Source of the DNA: Agapetus fuscipes | Lineage: Eukaryota > Arthropoda > Insecta > Trichoptera > Glossosomatidae | Length of the DNA stretch: 64,000 nucleotides | Direction: 5' to 3' | NCBI GenBank assembly: GCA_951799405.1 | Contig: OX637334.1 | Span: 2,356,001-2,420,000, forward strand | Shown: positions 1-10,500 of the stretch, piece by piece | Layout of the letters: every line of letters starts with the position of its first letter | How positions within the stretch are numbered: the first letter of the stretch is position 1 | Notes under the pieces: generated by a model | Databases searched by the model: none | Seen by the model: only the letters and a program-made list of their open reading frames with translations | Told to the model about the DNA's origin: nothing | Position numbers and translations under genes: made by a program

Positions 1-431
1 AATAAAACAACTGGGTCTTGCTTGAGAATAAGCGTTTTGTTGCGATGACCAAGCTCTCAAAAAGTCGGGAGATAGCTTAGCTGGTAGAATGCTTGCATTT
101 CAAGCCGAGAGATCAGGTTGGAATCCCACCGAGGGTTTCAGAAATGATTTCCCGTTTCGATGGTTATTTCAAACCCAAAATAAATAGCGGCGAGGTTTAC
201 TCAGCCTTCACCAGCAAACAGAACCAATCTCCTCGTGAGATGGAAAACCCCTAACATCAACTGAAGTGGTTGGCGTGAGGCCGGACCCTTTACCGGTAAC
301 AATAAATGGGTCCCGAGTCACCACGTGCGAATTCTTCGGGGATAACGTGATAACGGCACGTGATACGTGATAACGGCGATAACGGGATAACGGCAAGAAA
401 ATATACTATATGTGTAGCTTAGTTGCGTCTT
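1..431 (+). repeat. Composite SINE-B/SINE-C, 5' truncated by window edge
   Basis: Opens inside the SINE-B body (CTGGGTCTTGCTTGAGAATA), then the tRNA-like head of SINE-C (A box near 75-90, B box GGTTGGAATCCC at 117), the body with GAAGTGGTTGGCGTGAGGCC, and the terminal block GTGTAGCTTAGTTGCG. A short expansion of GATAACG units (about 340-390) is specific to this copy. Diverged, so old. Confidence 0.8.
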
Positions 432-999
432 TATGAGATCCATTCCTGTAAACCCCCATTTATATCTCACAGACCCTAATTCTTTTATTTCCAATTTATG
501 AAATGTTTCAGCTGAGACTTGGTAGAATTTTAGAAAATGAAAATAAACACTGTATAGTTCTACTTATTTTTCGGTTATGTAATTTGAACATGGCTAAGAG
601 GCCAAAACCGGTAAAACTTAATGTATCTTTGTTTTTTTTAACACATAAACAAATAAGTAGAATAGAACAGTGTTAATTTCCATTTAAAAACAATGTTTTA
701 TTTCCATAGACCGTGTTCACTTGGGGTCTAAATGGATCATTTTGGGGATCTCTGGTCTACATTGTGAGGCTTCAAGCATCTGATATCTACGGCAGCTTGT
801 GATAATGGTGGAAATTTGGTATTGGCGGTTTTAAATACACTTTGATTAATTGTTTTAATTGTTATTGATGGCAATTGTAATTTATCATTGTGATGTTTGA
901 TATTTGATAACCGTCGTGAAACTATTCATTTGTGTGTAACGAATTTCAAGGCAGAATATTCATAATATTATGTTTTCCCGGTTCTAATTCAATCTATGT
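432..999. other. AT-rich stretch, no gene recognised
   Basis: No coding signal on either strand. Around 715-775 the minus strand reads CCAGAGATCCCCAAA, which faintly resembles a hAT-type terminus, but no partner end was found. Confidence 0.5.
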
Positions 1000-1213
1000 T
1001 GCAAAGATATATTCAACATTGATTATTCACATTATATGCATTTGCGTAAGCAGACACGTGTAAGTTTGCGCTTGCACAAGCCGCGTGCGAATCTAGAACA
1101 TAAAAATCCAAATCTCAAATGAACATACACCCTGCAACTCTTGCCGACCTTTCCATTGGAAAAGTAAATCATTTTCTACAGCATGGGTGTTCAGCCACAT
1201 ACCAACCTATAAG
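1000..1213 (-). repeat. Repeat A copy
   Basis: Reverse orientation: GTTGCAAAGATATATTCA on the left, ACCAACCTATAAG on the right. Internal deletion in the ACAGGGGTGACATTGG block (reads TTTCCATTGGAAAAG). Confidence 0.85.
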
Positions 1214-1469
1214 TAAAGGAACAGGGACTTTTATTTAATAAAAACTGCGGTGATTTATTTTGTAGAATTTATTTCACATTTGGTTCATACACAGAGTCTC
1301 TTTACAATTGAACAATAGAGTAACTGAATGATTTTTCAAGCTGGAGAGACTTTTTTTCCTTATTTTATAGTAAGAATAAAGATTATTCTCGAAACATTGA
1401 GAATTGTTACATGCGAAACTTTACTAGAACATCAGATCAAACACTCAAGCAATCTTGCATTCTCGCTTC

Positions 1470-1540
1470 AGGCATTGTCAAAAGTGAACCAAGTTTTAAC
1501 AACATAGGGGATCAGCTTCATATCTACCTATTTGTCAAGG
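1470..1540 (-). repeat. Repeat A fragment, diverged subfamily
   Basis: Only the 5' third is left: GGCATTGTCAAAAGTGAACC through ATTTGTCAAGGATA. The spelling matches the diverged subfamily at 62.5 and 49.7 kb. Confidence 0.6.
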
Positions 1541-2050
1541 ATACATTAATAAATAAATAAATACAAAAGTAATGGAATCTGTAATTTTTCCGAAAAAAAA
1601 TTAAAACGAATAAACCGTACTTTTTATCTTCTTTTAAACAAAGAAACGTTTTTAATTTATGTACGAGATTGGTCGTAAGAAACATTTGTCCCACTGAGGC
1701 AATTTGAAACTCAAAATATCATTCTCGGAATTCTTTCGGTAGTTAATTTTTCCATTTTCTACCCGAATATTTTCGTCCGAGCATTGAATTGGAGGCACTT
1801 GAAAATCCGGGGGGTAGATTCACCCTCTGTCTTAAGCAATAAACCAGCTGGACTCTTCGGGAAGTTTCTGCAGGAGTTGCTTTAATAGACGACAGAGTAC
1901 AATGAAATGTAAGTTGATTCCAAGAAGGCATTCGGACTTGGGGATAATTTTAAATTTGCGGTCTAAAAATTTAGTTTGTAATTTTCGTTTTATGTCTGAA
2001 AATTTTATTTCTGCATATTTCATGCTTGTTAAATCTTTAAGGTACGATGT
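1541..2050. other. AT-rich stretch, no gene recognised
   Basis: A short minus-strand open frame between 1832 and 2056 has mixed composition and no family likeness or convincing splice sites. Confidence 0.4.
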
Positions 2051-2545
2051 ACGCAACTAAAACGCAACTAAGCTACACATATAGTGTAACTCCTTGCCTA
2101 CGTTATCCCCTAAGGGGTCGCATGTGGCGCTTTGGGACCTATTTATTTTTACAGGTAAGGGGGCCGGCCTCACACCAACCACTTTCAGTTGAAGTGGGGG
2201 TTTCCCAGCTCCCGGGGGGGTGGTTCTCATTTCTTGTGAAGGCTGAGTAAACCTTTAGATCAAACCCTTGCTCTCGGCATGGAATGCAAGCATTCTACCG
2301 ATTGACCTTTTTACGAGCTTGGTCGTCGTCGCTACAAAGCGCCAATTCTCAAGCAAGACTCAGTTGTTTTTAGCCTGGATGGACCTTTGGTGACCGGTCA
2401 TTGGTAAAGGTTTATGAATTTCTCAACCCAGCAAAGAGCTAATTTGAAAAGAAAAAATGGTTTATTTTTTGTGCTCCGCCGGAATTCGAACCCACAACCT
2501 TCCATTCAGAGTCCGAAGTGCTACCACTGGACTACGGACCGGTCA
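2051..2545 (-). repeat. Composite SINE-C + SINE-B, reverse orientation
   Basis: Reads on the minus strand from a tRNA-like SINE-B head (GGACCGGTCCGTAG side, B box GGTTCGAATTCC) through the SINE-B body into a SINE-C head and body, ending in the GTGTAGCTTAGTTGCG block. Two tRNA-like promoters are in tandem. Bases 2086-2730 were copied to 6314-6958. Confidence 0.85.
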
Positions 2546-2616
2546 ATGTGAGTTGTATAAAACGAAAAACTAGGAACAAGGATATTTTTTTCCAAAAAGT
2601 CATAAAATTGGTATCC

Positions 2617-2860
2617 TCAAACTTATATCTTGGTATGGGATTGACCACCCATGTTGTAAAAAATGGTTCACTTTACCAATGACACCCCTGTTGCAGGGAA
2701 GGTCGACAAAAGTTGCGGAACTTATGTCCATTTGAGGTTTAGTTTCTAAATTGTAAGTACACATGCAACATTTGCAAGCGTGAAATGACACGTGTCTGTT
2801 GGTAGACATGCATTTAATATGATTCTAAAATGTTAATATATCTTTGCAACGTAGATTTGA
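2617..2860 (+). repeat. Repeat A copy
   Basis: Starts ACTTATATCTTGGTATGGG and ends TATCTTTGCAACGTAGATT. Its first ~115 bases are also present in the copied block at 6845-6958. Confidence 0.85.
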
Positions 2861-2869
2861 TATTTGAAA

Positions 2870-3230
2870 TAGGCTTCGAGAGCATTTTTGTAAGGGTGTG
2901 AGACAGTGTGGACTAAACGGGACCCCTAGGTGCCACGACCCTTAGCTGAGCGACCCTATCTTTATTACCAGAGACTTAAGCTTAGCCTAATCTCAAGATT
3001 AATGTTGGATTCCGCAGACGAATAGCTCTGGAGGCTTTAAAGCGAGCCTGTTAAACTCTTTGTGAGCTATAACGACTCCTACAGGATATTTGTCTTTTTT
3101 CCGATTCGGACTTACAACTTTATTCCTCTCTTTTTTCACATTATTTTAAGTGAACGATATCTCACATTTTTAAGTCTTCAAGTTTCTTTAAAACTGAGAG
3201 TTGGAAGGCTTTTTTATACAACTAATCTTA
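2870..3230. other. Unassigned stretch
   Basis: Slightly less AT-rich around 2915-2965 (GGGACCCCTAGGTGCC), but with stops in all frames. Nothing recognised. Confidence 0.4.
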
Positions 3231-3235
3231 TCTAA

Positions 3236-3447
3236 GTTGAAAAGATATATATTCACATTATATGCATTCTCACAAGCAGACACGTACAAATTCACGCTTG
3301 CACATGCCGCATGTGAACCTACAACATAAAACCCCAAATCTCGAATGAACAAACACCCTGCGACTCTTGCTGTCCTTTCCTGAAACTGGGTTGACATTAA
3401 CAAAGCGAACCATTTTCTACAGCGTGGGTGGTCAGCCGCATACCACT
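3236..3447 (-). repeat. Repeat A copy
   Basis: Near complete, with CATGCCGCATGTGAACCTAC and GGTCAGCCGCATACCA. The terminal AACCTATAAGTCAAGGAA is lost. Confidence 0.85.
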
Positions 3448-3449
3448 AA

Positions 3450-4025
3450 TACAAATTGTGTTAATTGCGAATATTTTTTTGAAAATATTTCTAATACTCT
3501 ACGGTCAAAATAAAATAGATGGATGGAGAATCAGAGCCGTAGCATGTGCCAAAAAGAGTGCGCCCTAGGACGTATTTTTTAATCAAACGAGGTCTCCAGG
3601 CAACCGTTAAGGAACACTTGTGAATGTGTCTCTTTTTGATGTATGACGTTATTGTCTTATGTCTCATTTTTTCGTAGTATACCTTTATTTTGCTTTCCAT
3701 ATACTCGTATATCTGTTAAATTGATCGATGCCTTTACTATAAAAAACTTAAACTTTTGAAATATTTTTTTGTATTATTATTTCATCAGGATTATTCAACA
3801 TATAATAAGTTTATTTACGAGTACAAGCAGACACATAAATCAAATTTAGTGTTAACTCGTAACTCATTCGCATTAGACGTGCTTTGAATAACAAGTTCAA
3901 TATTCAAAATCGTAATTTGCGTGTTGTTTTATCTAATAAATTTCCTCCAAAATCGAGAGAATCGGTCGTTAAATGCCCATACTTAAAATTCTGGTCCTTA
4001 GTCTAATAATAATAATTTTAGAATG
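3450..4025. other. AT-rich stretch, no gene recognised
   Basis: No repeat match inside the window and no coding frame that looks like protein. Confidence 0.4.
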
Positions 4026-4029
4026 TTTT

Positions 4030-4275
4030 TTTCCTTGACTTATAGGTTGGTATGAGGCTGACCATCCATACTGTAAAAAATGGTTCACTTTGCCAATGTC
4101 ACCCCTGTTTCAGGGAATGTCGGCAAGAGTTGCAGGGCTTATGTTCATTTGAGTTTGGATTTTATTTGTAAGTACACAATCAGCATTTGTAAGCGCGAAC
4201 TACACGTGTTTGTTTGTGGGCATACATCTGAGAGCTTTGAATGAATATATCCTTGCAACTTAGATTACAGATTAT
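4030..4275 (+). repeat. Repeat A copy, full length
   Basis: Starts TTCCTTGACTTATAGG and ends CCTTGCAACTTAGATTACAG. Immediately followed by a SINE-B in the opposite orientation. Confidence 0.9.
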
Positions 4276-4282
4276 TATTATA

Positions 4283-4562
4283 GATGTACTTGGTGAGCGC
4301 TGTTTTTGTGTTAATCACACCTCAAGAACCCTCTGCGAGCTTGGTCGTCACTGTAGGAAACGACCATTTTCAAGAAAACCCCAGTTGTTGTACAGCTGGA
4401 TGGACTTTTATTTACCGGTCTTTGGTAAAGATATGAATTTTTTACCCAGCGAAGAGCGCATTTGAAAAAATAAATGGTATATTTTTTTGTGCTTTGACGG
4501 AATTCGAACCCACAACCTGCAATTTACGAGTCAGATCTTTAACCACAAGACTACGAATCGGT
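4283..4562 (-). repeat. SINE-B copy
   Basis: From TTGGTGAGCGCTGTTTTTG (3' end on the minus strand) to the tRNA-like head with B box GGTTCGAATTCC near 4497-4510. No 5S part. Confidence 0.85.
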
Positions 4563-4810
4563 TGAAGTGGTTAATTTAGAGGTAGATTAGAGATTATATA
4601 GATTAGAGATTATATAGAGATTATATATTTTTTTGAGTTGGTGGATATAATTTAGATAGCAAGCCTTCTTCTCGGTCTTCTTGGGCAGAAGTACGGCCTG
4701 TATATAGATAATAGATTATAAGAATTGTTACTAATGCCACCTTGCTTGAATAATGAGTAGCTGTTTAAAAAAATCATTCTACTGTCTATATAATCAGAGT
4801 CATTACAATT

Positions 4811-5073
4811 AATGTCTAATCTAATCTTATCTAATCTAAGCTGCAAAGATATATATCATTTAAGATTTATATTAAATGCATTCCCACAAGCAGACAGGTA
4901 TAATTTCGCGCTAACACATGCCGCATGTGGACCTACAATATAAAAACCCAATCTCAAATGAACATAAGCTCTGCAACTCTTGCCGTCCTTCCCTGAAACA
5001 GGGGTGACATTGGCAAAGTGAACCATTTTTTACAGTATGGGTGGTCAGCCGCATACCAACCTATAAGTCAAGG
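4811..5073 (-). repeat. Repeat A copy with TTAGA-type tail
   Basis: Tail TAATCTAATCTTATCTAATC at 4811-4840, then a complete body to GTCAAGGAAC. Close to consensus. Confidence 0.9.
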
Positions 5074-5394
5074 AACAACAACAATGTGTTGAATATAAAA
5101 TTATAAAAACCATAACTTTTTCTCATGATAAATTTAGAATTAAAATTTGTTATATTTTACCGTTCTCAAATAAGTTCATCACTTGTTTGCCAAACCAAAA
5201 ATAAATAAAAGGAATCTAAAATTATTTTTCTACAAGAGGATATTTTGAAAACGTGAGGCCAAAAATATTATGGCAACTCATTCTACGCCATTTACTCCCA
5301 CGTATTCGCAAATACCTTTTTATATTCCGTTTTCAAAATATTACATCCCAACTTATGTTTGTATATTAAAAATGGAACCAAAAAAAATCATAAT
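5074..5394. other. AT-rich spacer
   Basis: Nothing recognised between two minus-strand Repeat A copies. Confidence 0.5.
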
Positions 5395-5655
5395 CTAATC
5401 TTATCTAATCTAATCTAAGTTGCAAAGATATGTTACATTTGAGATTCACATTACATGCATTCTCACAACCAAGACACGTACAAGTTCGCGCTTGCACGTG
5501 CCTCATGTGAGCCTACAACATAAAAACCAATCTCAAATGGACATACACCCTGCAACTCTTGCCGTCCTTCCCTGTAATAGGGGTGACATTGGCAAAGTGA
5601 ACCATTTTTACAGCATGGGTGGTCAGCCGCATACCAACCTATAAGTCAAGGAACA
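5395..5655 (-). repeat. Repeat A copy with TTAGA-type tail
   Basis: Complete body. Belongs to the subfamily that reads CCTGTAATAGGGGTGACATT, as does the 29.1 kb copy. Confidence 0.9.
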
Positions 5656-5732
5656 TAGCGACGTAGTTAAAAAAAAATGTATAATAACTTTATCTGTGTG
5701 TAATTATTTAAAAAAAAAAATAACTTATATGT

Positions 5733-5982
5733 AATTCCTTGACTCATAGGTTGGTATGAGGTTGACCACCGATACTGTAAAAAATGGTTCACTTTGCCAA
5801 TGTCACCCCTGTTTCAGGGAATGTCGGCAAGAGTTGCAGGGCTTATGTTCATTTGAGGTTTGGATTTTATTTGTAAGTACACAATCAGCATTTGTAAGCG
5901 CGAACTACACGTGTTTGTTTGTGGGCATACATCTGTGAGCTTTGAATGAATATATCCTTGCAACTTAGATTATAGATAGATT
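5733..5982 (+). repeat. Repeat A copy, full length
   Basis: Close to the 4030 copy (CAGGGAATGTCGGCAAGAG in both), with tail TTAGATTATAGATAGATTAT. Confidence 0.9.
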
Positions 5983-6057
5983 ATAATAGCAGTAAAGGTG
6001 TCTAATTATTACGAAAAGTGGTTACAACAGGACGTTTAGTGACCATGTAAAAAAAGG

Positions 6058-6314
6058 TTGCTCAGTTGGTAGAGTGCTTGCATTTCATGCCGTGAGCTCG
6101 GGTTCGAATCCCACCGAGGGTTTCCCAAATAATATCCCGTTTCGGTGTTTATTTCGAACCTCAAATTATAATACCGGCAGGGTTTACTCAGCCTTCACAA
6201 GAAATGAGTATCAGCCCACTCTGGAGCTGGGAAACCCCCACTTCAACTGGAGTGGTTGGCGTAAGGCCAGCTCTCTTACATGTACAAATAAATAGGTTCC
6301 ACTCGCCACATGCG
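6058..6314 (+). repeat. SINE-C copy, 3' end interrupted
   Basis: tRNA-like head with A box GCTCAGTTGGTAGAGTGC and B box GGTTCGAATCCC, then TTCAACTGGAGTGGTTGGCG. Its 3' end resumes at 7010 after the 6315-6957 insertion. Confidence 0.85.
6263..6314 (+). repeat. 52 bp direct repeat, left copy
   Basis: AAGGCCAGCTCTCTTACATG through CCACATGCG. Repeated at 6958-7009. The two copies bracket the inserted block. Confidence 0.85.
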
Positions 6315-6957
6315 TAACTCCTTGCCTACGTTATCCCCTAAGGGGTTGCATGTGGCGCTTTGGGACCTATTTATTTTTACAGGTAAGGGGGCCGGCCTCA
6401 CACCAACCACTTTCAGTTGAAGTGGGGGTTTCCCAGCTCCCGGGGGGGTGGTTCTCATTTCTTGTGAAGGCTGAGTAAACCTTTAGATCAAACCCTTGCT
6501 CTCGGCATGGAATGCAAGCATTCTACCGATTGACCTTTTTACGAGCTTGGTCGTCGTCGCTACAAAGCGCCAATTCTCAAGCAAGACTCAGTTGTTTTTA
6601 GCCTGGATGGACCTTTGGTGACCGGTCATTGGTAAAGGTTTATGAATTTCTCAACCCAGCAAAGAGCTAATTTGAAAAGAAAAAATGGTTTATTTTTTGT
6701 GCTCCGCCGGAATTCGAACCCACAACCTTCCATTCAGAGTCCGAAGTGCTACCACTGGACTACGGACCGGTCAATGTGAGTTGTATAAAACGAAAAACTA
6801 GGAACAAGGATATTTTTTTCCAAAAAGTCATAAAATTGGTATCCTCAAACTTATATCTTGGTATGGGATTGACCACCCATGTTGTAAAAAATGGTTCACT
6901 TTACCAATGACACCCCTGTTGCAGGGAAGGTCGACAAAAGTTGCGGAACTTATGTCC
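6315..6957 (-). repeat. Inserted copy of the 2.1-2.7 kb block
   Basis: Bases 6314-6958 match 2086-2730 with one difference noticed (GGGGTTGC against GGGGTCGC). The block runs across the end of a composite SINE, unique spacer and half of a Repeat A, so it is not one transposon. It splits the SINE-C that runs 6058-6314 and 7010-7070. Confidence 0.85.
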
Positions 6958-6958
6958 A
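6845..6958 (+). repeat. Repeat A, 5' half inside the copied block
   Basis: Ends abruptly at CTTATGTCCA, where the copied block stops. Confidence 0.8.
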
Positions 6959-7009
6959 AGGCCAGCTCTCTTACATGTACAAATAAATAGGTTCCACTCG
7001 CCACATGCG
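6958..7009 (+). repeat. 52 bp direct repeat, right copy
   Basis: Right copy of the repeat that flanks the inserted block. Continues into the rest of SINE-C, ending GTGTAGCTTAGTTGCG near 7066. Confidence 0.85.
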
Positions 7010-7109
7010 AAACCCTTAAGGGATAACGCAGCAAGAAATTACACTATATGTGTAGCTTAGTTGCGTTGCGTTAAGGAATGAATTAAAAAGGAAGGAACTC
7101 AATAATTGA

Positions 7110-7350
7110 CATAATAGGCTAACATGAATTTCTCAGACAAATCACCTTTTTACTATTGTTTATGAAAGACAACACTAAAAAATTGTGAAAATCTTTTAGT
7201 TTAGAAGTTTTTCATGAGCTCTTCCATGCAATTAGTTCACTTACTATGAAAAGCTGTTACTTTCAATAAAATGTTTTCCACTTTCAATCCACGTTTTCTC
7301 AAATCAGTTAATCAGCACTCAGTTTCACGTTTAAAGTGAATATATAAGAC
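7110..7350 (+). repeat. Repeat E copy
   Basis: Interspersed repeat recognised by TTAGTTCACTTACTATGA and CTCAGACAAATCACC. Also at 13985, 39280 and 42310. No coding capacity. Confidence 0.65.
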
Positions 7351-7634
7351 ATTTTTAGGAGTTTATTTGCAGAACATAATTCATATGATAACGTGTGTGA
7401 ACGGTAGACCAAAAGTTTTGACAATTTGGGTAGAGACAATTGACAAATAGAAAAACTGTGATCATTTATCAAACTCCCATATTATTAATGTTCTGCCAAA
7501 GGCTTGCCTACGAAAGAAGTATGAGAGAAATACATACGGAGAAATTTCTATCATAGCTAGTGTACGAGTATATCAAATAATATATCATATGTAATAGATT
7601 TCGTCAAATATTATGCATAAAATTGAATCCTTTG
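7351..7634. other. AT-rich spacer
   Basis: Nothing recognised. Confidence 0.4.
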
Positions 7635-7700
7635 CGGGAGACTCCTTATAAGAGACTCTAGGGGTCTATGATACTTGTTGTAGTGCCGCAGAGGTGTTCG
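7635..7700 (+). repeat. Repeat D fragment
   Basis: GCGGGAGACTCCTTATAAG, then GGGTCTATGATACTTGTTG and GTGCCGCAGAGGTGTT. Shared with 9222-9318 and 36155-36260. Confidence 0.65.
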
Positions 7701-7707
7701 TGATGTT

Positions 7708-8285
7708 GCAGTTAATAATAATAATAATAGGATGATGTATTTGGTGAGAGCGGTTTTTATGTAAATCACTCCTCAAGAGCCCGCTGTTAACTTGTTCATC
7801 ACTATAGAAGCGCCAATACTCAAGCAAGACCCAGCAGCTGTAAGACTGTAAGGACCTTTGGTGACCTTCAAAACGACCGCTACGCTCTGCCCTCACTGCT
7901 ATCAACAAGGTCATAGTGCCCAATAGAGCAAACACATCTAATTTTGCAGACAGGAGCTTTGAGGTGGCCGGGCCGGTTGCCTGGAACAATTTGCCCGTCG
8001 GTGTTCGCGCGAACCAGCCTACCACCACCTTCAGAAAGGGACTGAAGACACTGCTTTTCTCCTTGAGATGGTCCTGGACCATTAAATGGCGCCACAAGAA
8101 AAAAATATCCATCATCATCATCATCATCTTCACCGATATTTGGTAAAGGTATATGAATTTTTTAGCCTAGCGAAGAGCATATTTGAAAATATAAATTACC
8201 TTTTTTTGTGCTCCGCCGTGATTCGAACCCACACCTTTCATTTACGAGTCAGAAGTTTTTATCACTAGAATATGAGCCGGTAAAG
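7708..8285 (-). repeat. SINE-B copy split by a LINE fragment
   Basis: Tail ATTATTATTAT at the left, 3' body to 7865, then a LINE fragment (7866-8133), then the rest of the body and the tRNA-like head (B box near 8220). The break falls at GGTGACC|GATATTTGGTAAAGG. Confidence 0.8.
7866..8133 (+). pseudogene. CR1/L2-like LINE, C-terminal fragment
   Basis: Encodes the end of a non-LTR retrotransposon ORF2 with the family signature NFADRSFEVAGPVAWNNLP followed by FRKGLKTLLF, then stops and a short ATC-repeat tail (ATCATCATCATCATC). This is the region downstream of the reverse transcriptase in CR1/L2-type elements, and no catalytic part is left. The same element lies at 14095-14380. It is 5' truncated, as is usual for target-primed reverse transcription, and is nested in a SINE-B of opposite orientation. 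Clade assignment is by motif likeness only. Confidence 0.75.
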
Positions 8286-8314
8286 ACCGGTATATATTAT
8301 TATAAAGACGAAAA

Positions 8315-8582
8315 AGCGAATTCAAAATCTCAATCTAAATCAAAGTTGCAAAGATATGTATTATTTGAGGTTCATATTGAATGCGTTCTCACAAGCAGAC
8401 ACGCATAATTTCGCGCTCACACATGCCGCATGTGGACCTACAATAAAAAGACCCAATCTCAAATGAACATAAGCTCTGCAACTCTTGCCTACCTTCCCTG
8501 AAACAGGGGTGACATTGACAAAGTGAACCATTTTTTGACAGTATGGGGGGTCAGCCTCATACCAACCTATAAGTCAAGGAAT
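8315..8582 (-). repeat. Repeat A copy
   Basis: Complete, from CAAAGTTGCAAAGATATG to ACCTATAAGTCAAGGAATA. Confidence 0.9.
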
Positions 8583-8626
8583 ACAAGCAGTTATAATTAT
8601 ATACAAGCAAAATAGCAATAATAATT

Positions 8627-8745
8627 TGTCAACGTCGTTAGCCATGTTGAAAGCACCGGTTCCCATAGATCACCGAAGTTAAGCAACATTGAGCGCGGTC
8701 AGTGCTTGGATGGGTAACCGCTCAGGTACACCGCGTGTCGTTGGC
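8627..8745 (+). rRNA. 5S rRNA-derived SINE head, not a functional 5S gene
   Basis: Near full-length likeness to 5S rRNA, including the internal promoter region. Base changes (GATCACC without the usual TCCG, GTGCTTGG) and the direct fusion to a SINE show that this is a promoter module of a retroposon. Confidence 0.8.
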
Positions 8746-8890
8746 ATCTTGGACCGGTCCGTAGTCCGTAGTGGCAACACTTCGGACTCGTAAATGGAAG
8801 GTTGTGGATTCGGATCCCGGCGGAGCACAAAAATATACCGTTTATATTTCGAATGTGCTCTTCGCTGGGTTGAAAAATTCATAAAACCTT

Positions 8891-9116
8891 ATATTATCTA
8901 GGTTTTTGGCAGTTACTTCGTGAAAGTTCATTTTAATAGATTAAAATAAAAAACTTCTTTGTTACAATTCACATGAGTTTTTATTATTTTTTAAACACTA
9001 CCGGTTTCGGGAGAAGCAATGCCTCCCATCTTCAGGTGTAAATATAAAGTGGTAGTGTTTAAAAAATAATAAAAACTCATGTGAATTGTAACAAAGAAGT
9101 TTTTTATTTTAATCTA
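8891..9116 (-). mobile_element. Minimal palindromic Penelope-like element
   Basis: 226 bp insert flanked by the 13 bp duplication TTCATAAAACCTT (8878-8890 and 9117-9129). Two inverted arms (TTACAATTCACATGAGTTTT and its complement) surround a short centre with a hammerhead-like motif. The left end TCTAGGTTTTTGGCAG and the arms match the ends of the larger element at 46105-47307, so this is an internally deleted or template-switched derivative without coding sequence. Confidence 0.85.
8995..9042 (-). ncRNA. Hammerhead-like ribozyme motif
   Basis: Minus strand: stem I ACAC, core CTGAAGA, one extra U, stem II GGGAG...CTCCC, GAAA, self-complementary stem III ACCGGT, cleavage base A, stem I GTGT. 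Activity not shown. Confidence 0.65.
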
Positions 9117-9221
9117 TTCATAAAACCTTTACCAATGACCGGTCACCAAAGGTCCATCCAGCCTTTACAGCAACGGGGTCTTGCTTGAGTATTGGCGCTT
9201 TGTAGCGACGACCAAGCTCGT

Positions 9222-9318
9222 ACACCTCTGCGGCACTACAACAAGTGTCATAGACCCCTAGAGTCTTTAGAATCTAGGGAGTCTCCCGCACAGGATTTCT
9301 TAAAAAAAAAAAAAAAAA
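9222..9318 (-). repeat. Repeat D copy with oligo-A tract
   Basis: CACCTCTGCGGCACTACAAC, then TAGACCCCTAGAGTC, GAGTCTCCCGCAC and a run of 17 A. Abuts SINE-B directly. Confidence 0.65.
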
Positions 9319-9319
9319 A

Positions 9320-9747
9320 TTACCTTTCTTTCCTGCCGTTCAAAATATTCACATTTTTTATCAGTCGAAACTCCGGCATTTTTCTGTGAAATTCCAAATT
9401 ATTTGTGAAACGTACTCTGCCCACTTTCGGTTCGATAAATTATACATTTTTTTGTGAATTCTAAAGTGTCCCCCCGCCGGATAATAGGCGCGCTTCAATA
9501 AAATAAGAATTTGAAATTCAAATTGGAATAATCAAAGGTAATTGTGACGGCTGGAATTAAAATTCCATGAATATGCAGATTCCTTTTCACGAATGTACTG
9601 AAACTCTTCGGGGAATACAAAATACATGCATGCTGGTGTTTTTCATTCTTTAATCGGAAAATCATTCAGGTCGCAAGGAATGTATTATATTCACGATGGC
9701 AACACTACCCGAGTGATTTAAATTGGAATATATTAAAAATAATAAAA
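9320..9747. other. Unassigned stretch
   Basis: No coding frame or repeat recognised. Confidence 0.4.
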
Positions 9748-9880
9748 AAATTTGGCTGATTTATTTGGTGAGCGTTGTTTTTGTGTGTGTCACACCTCAA
9801 GAGCCCACTGAGTCGTCGCTGTAGAAAGCGCCAATTCTCAAGCAAGACCCAGTTGCTGTTAGTACTACTATAATGATCCT
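9748..9880 (-). repeat. SINE-B 3' fragment
   Basis: TTATTTGGTGAGCGTTG through CAAGACCCAGTTGCTGTTAG. The head is missing. Confidence 0.8.
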
Positions 9881-9888
9881 TTATTTAA

Positions 9889-10120
9889 GTTGCAAAGATA
9901 TATTAACATTTAAAATTCATATTAAATGCATGCCCACAAACTACCTGCGCTACGTTTACAATTGCTGCATGTGTTCCTACAAATTAATATCCAAACCTCA
10001 AATGAACATAAACCCTGCAACTTTTGCCGACCTTTCTTGAAACAGGGGTGACATTGATACAGTGAACCATTTATTATGGTATGGGTTGTCAGCTTTTTAC
10101 CACGCTATACGTCAAGGAAT
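9889..10120 (-). repeat. Repeat A copy
   Basis: Complete but diverged (GCTTTTTACCACGCTATACG at the 5' end of the unit). Confidence 0.85.
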
Positions 10121-10124
10121 AGAT

Positions 10125-10379
10125 TAAAACGAAAACACTCTTAGTGAAAAAACGTTTTCGAATACCGTAAAATTGTTGACCTACATACTCGCGTGAAATT
10201 CACTCTCACTCTTAGTTTTCACTACTTTCAGTGAGAGTAAATGTGCCTTTATAAAATGGACACAGTATTTTATCAGCCATACTTTTAACGTGTCTAACAT
10301 CTTATTAAATTTTTCCAAATTAATTAAAATAGCTGGTTACATTATTTTTTATTACAGCTGGTTAAACAGAATATTAAAA
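10125..10379. other. Unassigned stretch
   Basis: Includes two near-inverted CACTCTTAGT / AGTGAGAGTAA patches (10136-10250). No further structure recognised. Confidence 0.35.
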
Positions 10380-10500
10380 TAAAGCTATTTTTTGTTTAAC
10401 GTAGTTTATTTTCACAATAATATTTAATATCTCGAGTACTTTCGACCTTCAATATTCAGGCCATTATCAAGAGTGATGTATAAAAAATTAAAATTATTAA
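10380..10500 (-). mobile_element. Penelope-type arm (single)
   Basis: Single arm with the same layout as the palindromic elements but decayed. Holds a degenerate hammerhead-like motif. Confidence 0.5.
10428..10478 (-). ncRNA. Degenerate hammerhead-like motif
   Basis: Minus strand: CACTC, TTGATAA (core changed at two fixed positions), GGCC...GGTC stem II, GAAA, palindromic AGTACT, C, GAG. Likely inactive. Confidence 0.4.

Larger units (their letters stand above)
8627..9221 (+). repeat. SINE-B with 5S rRNA head, split by a Penelope-type insert
   Basis: 8627-8745 is recognisably 5S rRNA (AAGCACCGGTTCCCATAGAT, ACCGAAGTTAAGCAACATT, GAGCGCGGTCAGTGCTTGGA, ACCGCGTGTCGTTGGC). A tRNA-like head follows at once (CCGGTCCGTAG, B box GGATTCGGATCCC), then the SINE-B body. 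The body is interrupted at 8891-9116 and resumes at 9117. It ends at CCAAGCTCGTA, where a Repeat D begins. Confidence 0.88.

Noticed and set aside
715..775. hAT-like end CCAGAGATCCCCAAA on the minus strand
   Set aside because: No matching second end and no duplication; the likeness is short.
7731..8133. 155-codon minus-strand frame starting MKMMMMMMD
   Set aside because: Reads the ATC tail and the LINE fragment backwards, so it is a shadow.
8627..8745. Functional 5S rRNA gene
   Set aside because: Base changes in the core and direct fusion to a SINE body, with a second truncated copy at 48.8 kb in the same fusion.
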